DNA from: Phallusia mammillata
Lineage: Eukaryota > Chordata > Ascidiacea > Phlebobranchia > Ascidiidae
NCBI GenBank assembly: GCA_003260075.1
Contig: QLIY01000303.1
Span: 100,303 to 164,302, forward strand
Reading direction: 5' to 3'
Length of the DNA stretch: 64,000 nt
How positions within the stretch are numbered: the stretch's first letter is position 1; each line of letters starts with the position of its first letter. The notes below the pieces were generated by a model. It saw only the letters and a list, made by a program, of their open reading frames with translations. It was not told the DNA's origin and did no database searches. This document shows, piece by piece, positions 55,833 through 64,000 of the stretch. Both the position numbers and the translations under genes were made by a program.

Positions 55833-58800
55833 TTAAATGATTAAACAAAACATAAGACAGACGCCCCAAATGACTTGAAATGCATGGTGAACGCGCAGTC
55901 CACTTATTGCGCCACAGGTATAACTCCCAACGTAGTTAATGCATTTATCATTTGGACATGGATCAGGCGTTTGTTCGCATTCATTGACATCTGGAAAATA
56001 TGTGGTGAAATATTACTCAGTTATTCTAAATTGGATAACACATACGCTGTAAAAGTTTGAAAATAAAACTAAAATGTAAAATCTCGACTTACCATCCGGT
56101 GCAGTGAAGTTTAAACCTGTAACTGCAAAAACAACGAGCTACGGTTATTTACGTTGCAGATTAATTAGTATTATTGATTGATTGATTTATGACCCATGAA
56201 ATAAATCAGTTCCAAACGATGTGACAAATATTAACATTTGGTATATTCTACTTCGTTTACCCGTTTCAATCCAAGAGTACACTTGTGTCATTTGTGTGTA
56301 AAATGTTGGCCCATTATCACATCTGTCGTCACTAAAACTGTTCACACCATATTGGTACCATGTCCCGTCGCCAACATCGCACATCAGTGGTCCGCCCCAA
56401 TCTCCCTGAAATAATATTGTTATTTTGTTATCAGTTTTAGTATGGGAAAACTATAAATTCACGCATCGTCCCAAACAATGGTTTTAACATGCTTAGTTTT
56501 CCCTTTAGTTGGAATTTACGGACCAAATATGACTGTGACCCATTTTACCCATTGCGGAATAAAAGAGTGAAAGCCTGGAAACATTAAACATAAAAGTAGT
56601 TATTACCGCACAAGTATCTTTGTTGTCTGCATGGGCACACAGAAGGGTGCTGGGGAGCCCATCAGGCGACGCACCGCGAAATCTTCTGTAGTTTGGATCA
56701 CAGTATGTCCTGGTTTGTATCTGCATTTCTACTTCTTGTAACGTCTCAGAAGGACGAAATGTATGGTCTAAAGCAGTGTGGTCCAACTTTATTTTGTTGC
56801 GGGCCATTTAAAATCGTTAACTTACTACGCGGGCCAAGGTTTAAATTTTTGCAGGAAAAAACTTTTTCTGGGCCAACTCTAGGGTAACTATACACCTTTT
56901 TTACCTACAGATAAGTTTATTTTTATACTTTGTAGTTATTTACTTAGCNCACCTTTTTTACCTATAGATAAGTTTATTTTTATACTTTATAGTTATTTAC
57001 TTAGTAGAAGCTGTCAAAAATATTCAGTTTCCACTCTAGCGCAGAAATGCCCCTGAACGGTTTGGAGAAGCAGAACCCTTTATTACATAACAATGCCTTG
57101 TCATGCGTCACAATAGGAGATTTTATAGCATTTAGTGTGCGTTAATCCTGATATATTGAAAACATTGAATTACTGAAGACAAAACTTATAGTTGTCATTA
57201 AAATGTTGGGACTTTCGCGGGCCAACAAAATTATCTCGCGGGCCACAATTGGCCCGCGGGCCTGCAGTTGGACCACGCTGGTCTAAAGGAAAATCAGGAT
57301 TTTTTTTGCAAACTGCAATACTTCATACCTTAAAAAGATCCACTCAGTTTATTGTTTGGTCATAGTTAGGCCTGCCCAAGTCAAAACGGTAGGTTAGCGA
57401 CAGGAAAATTCTTTGGCGCGGGACGGATGCTATTGTTGCTATAACATTTATATTAAGTAATCGTGAAATAGAAGATATCGTGGACAACGGCAAAAATAAC
57501 TAATCAATCAAAATTTCGTGTATAAATATTGAAATTAAAGTCTGTAAAATGAAGTTGAGTGAAAAATGCAGATCCGTGAAATGACAATACTTCTTTGTCA
57601 CACATCCACAATGGATCACGCCAGACACTCACCTATTTTGTACAAAACTATACAATAAACCTTCGACTGATTTCGCTAATAATAACAGCAATAAAAAGTG
57701 TCATTTCGAACACAAGACGTCCTAAAGTTGTAAGTCGGACCGGGCTTTGCGGGCCGGTTTCGGTTTCGGTTTCGGGCTTGGGTTTCTTAAAAAATGCGGG
57801 CTTGATTCGGGCCTAACTTTACACTTGGTGTCAACATTTTTTAAATATCTTTAACTAGCTCAGTAGCCAGTTGATGGGCCTGACCTAATTTTGAACAGCC
57901 CTTAAACGCCTTGTTTAAGACCAATTGTCTGTTGTGTTGGTTGTCTTAGTTTTTCTGAGGCTTTAATTTAAACGCCTGTCAATCAAACTTTCGGACCTAA
58001 AAGGGCTTCCACAAAACCATGCGGGATCGGGCCGGGTTTCGGGCTTGTACTTTCGGGTTCGGGCTGTGTTCTGGCTCCAGTTTCAGGCCCGTTTACAACT
58101 CTACGATTTAAAATCGTTCCGCGGGAAGCATTATCTTATTCAGGCCTGCTTAAATAAAACCATCAATGATCGAAGACCAAAGTTCATGAAAACCTATAAG
58201 TTTTATACACATATCATATCTTAAAATCCTAAGGACGAATGACCCTATTGTTGTTCACGACTAACTTATAAATGTATTATCGTAAGGTGTAAACAAACAA
58301 ATCAAAAATTTACTCCTAAAATCATACCATGTGTTCTTCCCCAACCCGCAAAGAAACATTTTGTGTTTGGAGGCAATTCGTAATTCGTTCCAGGTGGTAA
58401 ACAGATGGGTCTCACATCATCATTAAACACAATTCTTGACGACACTTCTAAAAGCGCTGCGTCGTTTCCTGACTGATAATTTCTGAAAAAGTAAGTATCT
58501 TAATATTTTCACTACACAAACTATATGTGTCCATGTTTGAATATTTACGTACATAAAACTTGGGTGTTTGACCTTTCTTCTCACTGGTAACCTTTGTTCT
58601 CCTGGCGCATTTTCAGAAAGCGTCAGTGTTCCAGCGTAGATCACCAACCTAAGTTAAGGTCCATATTACTTTGTTTGTTTTGTTGTGTTGTCTTATGTTT
58701 ACTCACGTTTCAGAGTCACTGAAACAGTCGGCTCCCGTCATGACCCATTTTGCAGACAAAATACTTCCTCCACATAAAAATTCATGGAATAGGACATTGT

Positions 58801-59396
58801 TTTTAAACACTTGCACCATCCAGGGCCAAGAGCCGCTTGTTGAAGTTGACCCGCCGTGTATTCTTGCGCTCTGGAACATTCAAAAACGTAAAAGTTTAAA
58901 AATGTCTGACAAGTATAGTGAGTATGCAAAAGGTTTACCGTTCTGAACGAGCTGGACCGTTTACCACAGACTGGTGCTGGAGTCTCTGCAAACCCAACGC
59001 GTTGGTTTGTTGATTATGTGACATACACTCTTGCAAATTTGTGTACATATTAATTGTCTATGTGTAAAAGTAAATATACCTGTGCATGTTGGAATTGGAC
59101 TGTCCCAACTGGCATCGGTTTCGTTTGCTACGCATGTTGCAGTTGGTATTCCATTAAGAGTGTAACCGCTTTTGCAGGAAAAATCTACTACTTCTGCATT
59201 GTTATATACGGCGGAGTCTGGAACCACATTGCCATTCAAAATATCTGGTCTGGAACAAGTAGGAACTGCAAGACAAAATTTACATATTTTAGTTTTCTAA
59301 TAGTTAACGTACCAACAGCAATGGCAACGTACCAACAGGTGTTGTTAACACCAGTACCACATTGAGAATGAGAAAGTAACTTTTAGCGTACTTCAT
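55833..59396 (-). CDS. Secreted sushi - inactive trypsin-like - EGF protein
   Basis: Exons: 59396-59333, 59265-59080, 58985-58939, 58870-58707, 58648-58553, 58482-58328, 56767-56607, 56405-56261, 56122-56093, 55990-55833; phases match, 401 residues. Residues 1-20 are a signal peptide (YFLILNVVLVLTT). A sushi/CCP domain (24-83) has four Cys. A linker with VCGKR (usual interdomain Cys) leads to a trypsin fold with activation-like SAR/IHGG. The catalytic His is Asp147 (WVMTGADCF). Asp193 is kept (NDAALL). The catalytic Ser is Trp294 (GDWGGPL). Asp288 in KDTC marks a trypsin-type pocket. So it is a pseudo-protease. Residues about 350-378 are a calcium-binding-type EGF domain (DVNECEQ...CINYVGSYTC), then a short hydrophobic tail. 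CCP plus dead protease recalls haptoglobin and MASP relatives; binding or scaffolding is inferred. A hAT element sits on the exon 7 acceptor. Confidence 0.92.
56766..57288. mobile_element. Non-autonomous hAT element on a splice acceptor, TSD GTCTAAAG
   Basis: Element 56774-57280 begins CAGTGTGGTCCAAC and ends GTTGGACCACGCTG. Perfect duplication GTCTAAAG is at 56766-56773 and 57281-57288. On the minus strand each copy reads CTTTAGAC, which contains the AG acceptor of exon 7 of the protease homologue. A single N at 56949 lies between two near-identical segments of about 57 bp inside the element. Confidence 0.92.
57725..58105. repeat. GTTGTAAACGGGCC-family repeat
   Basis: Ends are AAGTTGTAAGTCGGACCGGG and GGCCCGTTTACAACTCT. 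The interior has repeated TTTCGGG/CGGGCTTG words. It is related to 28281-28673 and lies in intron 6 of the protease homologue. Confidence 0.6.
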
Positions 59397-59952
59397 CTTT
59401 CTAAATCGACAAGATTGTATATGTTTTTGAAAAATCTTTTTTTAAATATCACTTATAGCCTATTCATTTATAAAATGTCTAAACTTTCTGTATTTAAGAG
59501 AATGCAAACCTGCATGTTGACAACAACGATTACTTTTACCTCTTGGAAATATCTTATTACAAAGACTGATGGTTCTTTACGTTCAGAACGATATAAGGTG
59601 TGGTAACTTATATGTCAATAATATATTCCTAAATTTGTGTCTTATTTTCTATGTGTTGCGTTTTGCGATTCTTGCCCTATCGCTGTGCAAATTCAGAATT
59701 GTTGCTTGTATTTCATGTAGTTTACTAAGTTTTGCGATTTTTGTTTTCTTTCTCGGTCCTGCTGTTGGGTACAACTTGTTTCTTCATAGCTATAGTGTCT
59801 CGGACGAGCTTTAAATTGTAATGCAGCTACTTAAAACAATACATACAAATACCCGTTTTAGTCCTATTTAAAAAGAGCTACAGAACTTTAGTGAAGGTTC
59901 TGATCACACTTTTATTAAATCGTAATAAAATCAGTTGCCTGTACCCTAGCAC
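59397..59952. other. Upstream region of the protease homologue
   Basis: AT-rich. The open frames here are hydrophobic by composition only. No exon, clear TATA box or repeat is recognised. Confidence 0.35.
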
Positions 59953-60535
59953 AGTGATTTCCTAACTTCTAAAGACGCTTCAGTTTCTTTTAAAAATTAG
60001 TTTTGTGGTTTCTCGCGACCAATAAATATGCATGCAGAAACTCAGTTAAAGGATAATTAAAACTTCCAGACTTTTGCTTAATAAACAAAAGAAGCTGGTC
60101 CTGTGGTTGCGCGGTAAACAACTTGCTTACAATTCTGCTACAACTCTAGTTCTGTTCGCAAACCTATTTTGGCCTGTAACCAAACACCACCTACCAACAA
60201 AGACAAAAACGGTCTTCACCCGAACCTAAAGCTCGGACAAGTTTTTGTTTAGACGCGTAAAACCAACCAACCGACAAGCGCGCACATACCTGCAATCAGA
60301 CGTGTCTAGCGTGCTATCAGACGTGACAGAAGCAACGATTGGACAACGGAACTATGCTGGTACTTTTCTTTTCATTAATACAATGTCTTCGAGTCGACCG
60401 TGAGACGTATTGGATAAAGCATGCACAAAATTAGTACACCTTGTATAAGCAAATGCTTGAACATGGCATTAGGGGGAGAACGCAAGTTGTGCACAACTAA
60501 AATAACAGTAAACCTACCTTTCGCTATTCTATAAC
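59953..60535. repeat. Dispersed composite repeat, copy 2
   Basis: Shares CCAATAAATATGCATGCAGA, AAAACCAACCAACCGA, GCAATCAGACGTG and GCATAAAGCAAATGCTTGAA-like words, in order, with 50399-51470. It lacks the GATACC-rich segment of copy 1. Confidence 0.6.
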
Positions 60536-60759
60536 AGTGGCGGGTCGTGCCTAAAATTATTGGGGATGTTGTTTGTATTTTTTAGCCTTTGTAACTGTGA
60601 AAAAACAAAACAGCACACGTCTAACTTAGCAACTACATTGTGACGTGTTTTCGTCATGCCTGGGTGCACATGAGTGTAAACAGCAGTGCAAAGAGTATTA
60701 AAAACATGAGATGAAACTTCGGCAAGTCACGTGACTATTTGCATTGTTAAGCCATAGAT

Positions 60760-63352
60760 CAGTGCTCTTCAACCGGGTATACTGTATACCCAAGTGTATA
60801 CCGCATCAAAACTAGGGTATACAAGGAGACAAGGGTATACGAAGGGAATACAGCTGAGGTTAGTGTTACTGACAACAATTTTCTCACAACAAATGTTTTT
60901 ACATATCCTATCAGAAAAGCACCACATCCTGGCCAAAGTGATATTGACCAGATTCTCTATTATTGCGTCAGTAATGTGAACTATGAAGCATTAACTAATA
61001 AAAACGATTATGACGTAATAGGCCGCATACACTCCTGGACTACGTGCACGACATGCTTAGTTGTGCTTTTAAGTTTCAAGTGTAGCTAGTGTTTGAGATA
61101 AATTGGCAGCGTGAACGTAAATCTGCATGATAAGATAACAACTGTGGCTAATTTATGATAGTTTGGAAGTTGCAATGTCGTTGTTTAAGCACTTTGGTAG
61201 CACAGAATCTCCAACCACGTCCTCTACAAATGAGCTTAATGCTGCTAAGCGCCAAAAAACAGCACCAAAAAGACGAAAATGGAATGACGATTTCATAAAT
61301 TATGGATTTCGTCGCCCAATCGGTGAAGAGGAGAGTTCTTTTTCTTCTGCCCAGTGCCTTTTTTGCTCAACCGTATATGGCAATGTTAATCTTGTCAAAT
61401 CAAAGCTTTTAGGTCATCTTACAAAACAGCATCCAGAACACCAAAACAAGTCAAATAAATTCTTCCAGTTACAATTGGCTGCCCAGAACAAGCAGAGCAG
61501 TTTGTTTGGTAAGCAAATGGAACACCAGGTAATCGATGACAAAAACCTCATATTAGCCTCGTTAAANAGCAGTTTGTTTGGTAAGCAAATGGGACACCAG
61601 GTAATCGATGACAAAAACCTCATATTAGCCTCGTTAAAAATGTCACATCACATAATGAAAGTCAAACGTCCGTATACTGAACTTGAACGTGTAGTTCAGC
61701 CTTGTTTGGAAATTGCGGCTGATTATATTCATGGAGGAAAAAGGGCAATTGATAAAGTCAAACAGCTTCCAATTTCCGACACTACTGTTGGGCGACGCTG
61801 TGTCGTTATAGCCAAAGATTTAAAAGAGCAACTAATCCAGAAGCTACTAAAAGCCTCCTCTTTCGGCATACAGTTGGATGAAAGTACTGATGTAAGTAGT
61901 GAGTCTCAGCTAATGGTTTTCTGTAGGTTTCCTGATGTAGAAGTAAACAGAATAGTCGAACACTATCTTTTTTGTCAACCAGTTGGAGAAACAGCAACTG
62001 CTGAAGCGATTTTCAACAAAATAAACAAATTCTTTGAAAACGAGAAGTTAGATTGGTCAAAGTGTAAGGCTGTGACAACAGATGGCGCTGCAGCTATGCG
62101 AGGTTCACAAAAGGGCGTGATTAAAAGAATACAACGTCTGTCTCCAAAGTGCGTAGGAATTCATTGCATTCTTCATCGCGAAGCATTAGTAACAAAGAAA
62201 ATGAAACTGAATGCAGGCATGATAGATGTCTGTGAACATGAATTAAACGATGTTCTGCGGGCAGTTGTAGATATAGTAAACGCAATTCGAAAAAGTGCTA
62301 AGCAACACAGATTGGTTTCAAAACTTTGTGATGAAATGACATCTTCTTCCAAAAAACTGATTATGCAGTCGGAGGTACGGTGGCTATCCAGGGGGAAAGT
62401 TCTTTCCCGTGTGTTCGAACTTCGTAAACCATTAACAGAGTATTACACTCAACATAAAGACGAAAGAGCTATAAAGTTCCTTGACATATTCTGGGTTGCA
62501 AAATTGGCGTACTTGGCATCGATTTTTGATCGTTTCAACCAAGTCAACATCTCTCTTCAAGGTAAAGGGGGTGATATATTTCGCTCTACGAGCAAGATCA
62601 ATGCACTGAAACTAAAAATTCCACTCTGGAAAAATAATGCTCAATCAAGAAACTTCAATGACTTCCCTTTATTAAGCCAATATATGAAAGAGTGTGGTTG
62701 GGAGTTTGAGGATGTTTCTATTGAAGATAAACTGGCTGTCCTTATTGTTGGTCACTTGAACTTACTTGGCGATAATTTGGCCGCGTACTTTCCTGACGAC
62801 AACGACCAATATCTGGAAACCAACTCGTGGATTATTCAGCCATTTAATGATGAGCTTACAGTAGACGAGGAATTGCTGGAACTCCGCGCTGATTTAAACC
62901 AAAAGTACTTATTTCGAGGAGTGGATTACTCAGAATTCTGGGTATCTCTTTTACAATATCCTGAATACGAAAATATTGCAAAAAAGGCCATTGATATTTT
63001 GGTACAGATGCCTACCACTTATTTATGCGAAGAAGGATTTTCCAGTCTTGTCGAGATAAAGTCAAACAAACGAAACTCGATACTTGACATTGATTCTTTA
63101 ATGAGGGGGGCTATTGAGAACGTGTTAACACCACGTTATGTCCAAATTGCAGAAACAATGCAGCAGCAAGCTAGCCATTGAATCATCTTTGATTGTTTCG
63201 TTTCTTATACTTTCGTTTCAGTTGACCCAGCTACTAATTTTTCGTTGACTATTTAACCTATGTTCACATAAAAAAATGCTATGTGTGGGGTATACAAAGC
63301 TGCTGCAGAATTGTAAAAGGTATACAACGGGGAAAAAGGTTGAAGAGCACTG
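60760..63352 (+). mobile_element. Near-intact autonomous hAT element
   Basis: The 15-bp inverted repeats CAGTGCTCTTCAACC (60760-60774) and its complement (63338-63352) enclose one transposase gene. Subterminal GGGTATAC repeats are dense on both arms. The flanking 8-mers CCATAGAT and ACCTAAGC differ, although both have TA in the middle. The right flank runs straight into a LINE fragment. Confidence 0.88.
61175..63181 (+). CDS. hAT transposase with BED zinc finger (ZBED5/FAM200-like)
   Basis: Cut-and-paste transposase predicted to act on the surrounding inverted repeats. The intronless frame gives about 668 residues from the first ATG. An N-terminal BED-type finger (QCLFC ... HLTKQHPEH) covers about 45-85. 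The catalytic domain shows IQLDESTD (Asp near 234), TTDGAAAMRG (Asp near 302), the CILHREAL Cys-His motif and EVRWLSRG. The hAT C-terminal dimerisation region includes YLCEEGFSSL near 616. The class resembles vertebrate ZBED5 and FAM200 domesticated genes. A single N at 61567 sits between two 71-bp direct repeats, which adds 24 residues and looks like an assembly seam, so the native protein is probably about 644 residues. No stop or frameshift is otherwise visible. Confidence 0.93.
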   Translation: MSLFKHFGSTESPTTSSTNELNAAKRQKTAPKRRKWNDDFINYGFRRPIGEEESSFSSAQCLFCSTVYGNVNLVKSKLLGHLTKQHPEHQNKSNKFFQLQLAAQNKQSSLFGKQMEHQVIDDKNLILASLXSSLFGKQMGHQVIDDKNLILASLKMSHHIMKVKRPYTELERVVQPCLEIAADYIHGGKRAIDKVKQLPISDTTVGRRCVVIAKDLKEQLIQKLLKASSFGIQLDESTDVSSESQLMVFCRFPDVEVNRIVEHYLFCQPVGETATAEAIFNKINKFFENEKLDWSKCKAVTTDGAAAMRGSQKGVIKRIQRLSPKCVGIHCILHREALVTKKMKLNAGMIDVCEHELNDVLRAVVDIVNAIRKSAKQHRLVSKLCDEMTSSSKKLIMQSEVRWLSRGKVLSRVFELRKPLTEYYTQHKDERAIKFLDIFWVAKLAYLASIFDRFNQVNISLQGKGGDIFRSTSKINALKLKIPLWKNNAQSRNFNDFPLLSQYMKECGWEFEDVSIEDKLAVLIVGHLNLLGDNLAAYFPDDNDQYLETNSWIIQPFNDELTVDEELLELRADLNQKYLFRGVDYSEFWVSLLQYPEYENIAKKAIDILVQMPTTYLCEEGFSSLVEIKSNKRNSILDIDSLMRGAIENVLTPRYVQIAETMQQQASH

Positions 63353-63354
63353 AC

Positions 63355-63582
63355 CTAAGCCAAATTTCCCCCTTGACCCTTATCGAATTAGAAATCTCAA
63401 TAAACGCCATGAATCTAAATTCGTCACCCGGACAAGACGGCATACCAGTGGAATTTTATGAACAATTTTGGCCCCTACTAAAATATAGCTTTCACGAATT
63501 AATACATAACATATACCTCCAAAAAGAACTCCCAAATCATCCAAAAATGCTTAGGAACACTATACACGGACTTGAAAAGTAG
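63355..63582 (+). pseudogene. LINE reverse-transcriptase fragment
   Basis: An open frame immediately after the hAT right end encodes ISPLTLIELEISINAM then SPGQDGIPVEFYEQFW, the N-terminal RT motifs of L1/CR1-type LINEs. It ends at a stop at 63582. Only this fragment is present, so it is a dead remnant. Confidence 0.7.
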
Positions 63583-63619
63583 TTTAAACATAAACATTAC
63601 TGCCAAGGTAGTGGTGTAT

Positions 63620-64000
63620 AAAGAATACATGCTGTCCACTCCCCTCAGACCGATTTTATCGTCATGTGGAAGCTTTATTCATGCCTGCGCAACCTGGTTA
63701 TCATTGTCCTGGGAACACTACACCAATATCAAGGACACCTTCGCCTTCACCACCTTACTTAAAGGCAAGTCATTTCACGACAAAATATTGGCAACCTTTG
63801 ATGTTCGGGACCTTCTCACCAACATACCTGTGGAATTTACCATTTCCATCGTGCTCAATTCCATATTTCAGTAAAGTGACACTACGTTTAACGGGTTAAA
63901 CAAGAGGCGTATGAAAAAACTGCTGCATTGGGCCGCTACAACTACCACCTTTCAATTTAACGGACAGTACTATAAGCAAATCGACAGCATTGCGATTGGG
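63620..64000 (+). pseudogene. Penelope-like reverse transcriptase, partial
   Basis: The frame encodes STPLRPILSSCGSF, then FDVRDLLTNIPV (RT motif A of Penelope-like elements), then, after an in-frame TAA at 63872-63874, HWAATTTTFQFNGQYYKQID and AIG. This matches the Penelope RT order PLRPIVS, FDV-LFTN-PV, FxFNGxxYxQ-DGxAMG. It is cut by the window end and interrupted by a stop, so probably inactive. Confidence 0.75.

Noticed and set aside
59415-59814. Hydrophobic open frames that might suggest membrane proteins
   Set aside because: Hydrophobicity follows from T-rich sequence; no start context, domain or splice support.
61496-61638. Biological tandem duplication within the transposase
   Set aside because: The single N exactly at the junction makes an assembly seam much more likely.

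Overview
This window is a eukaryotic, AT-rich, intron-dense chromosome segment. Short coding exons, GT-AG introns of about 50 to 1,500 bp, TATAAA-type promoters and AATAAA signals point to an animal. The gene set (HIF prolyl hydroxylase with a MYND finger, DDX23/PRP28, an R7-type RGS protein, CYP2-clan P450s, a sushi/protease-fold/EGF protein) and the dense short hAT-derived elements suggest an invertebrate deuterostome, most likely a tunicate. The organism call is inference; the gene families are read directly from the sequence.

Layout. 1-176 is an assembly gap, followed by a three-copy tandem repeat (177-640). A minus-strand EGLN gene lies at 1703-3744. A repeat-bearing, gene-poor stretch follows to 7325. 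DDX23 (minus, 17 exons) fills 7326-16050. An RGS6/7-like gene (plus, 15 exons) starts 1.85 kb away in divergent orientation and runs 17899-29220. A claudin/PMP22-like tetraspan gene (29478-30792) follows 257 bp downstream on the same strand. Three nine-exon CYP2-clan P450 genes occupy 32546-49556: A and B on plus, C on minus. B and C are close paralogues arranged tail to tail. A repeat-rich stretch (49557-55832) precedes a minus-strand secreted protein (55833-59396) with a signal peptide, one sushi domain, a trypsin-like domain that has lost its catalytic His and Ser, and an EGF-like domain. The right end holds a nearly intact hAT element (60760-63352) with a BED-finger transposase, then fragments of a LINE and of a Penelope-like reverse transcriptase running off the window.

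All seven multi-exon models were rebuilt exon by exon with matching splice phase, so their coordinates are firmer than single open frames would allow. The weakest joints are EGLN exon 1/2, the RGS exons 8 to 10 and 13 to 15, and tetraspan exon 3.

The intergenic space and many introns are loaded with short non-autonomous DNA transposons. Eight or more have 8-bp target duplications, several reading GTCTAAAN or otherwise nnnTAnnn. One has landed exactly on a splice acceptor of the protease-homologue gene. Four C or G homopolymers of 38 to 91 bases also stand out, one of them inside the DEP-domain exon of the RGS gene.
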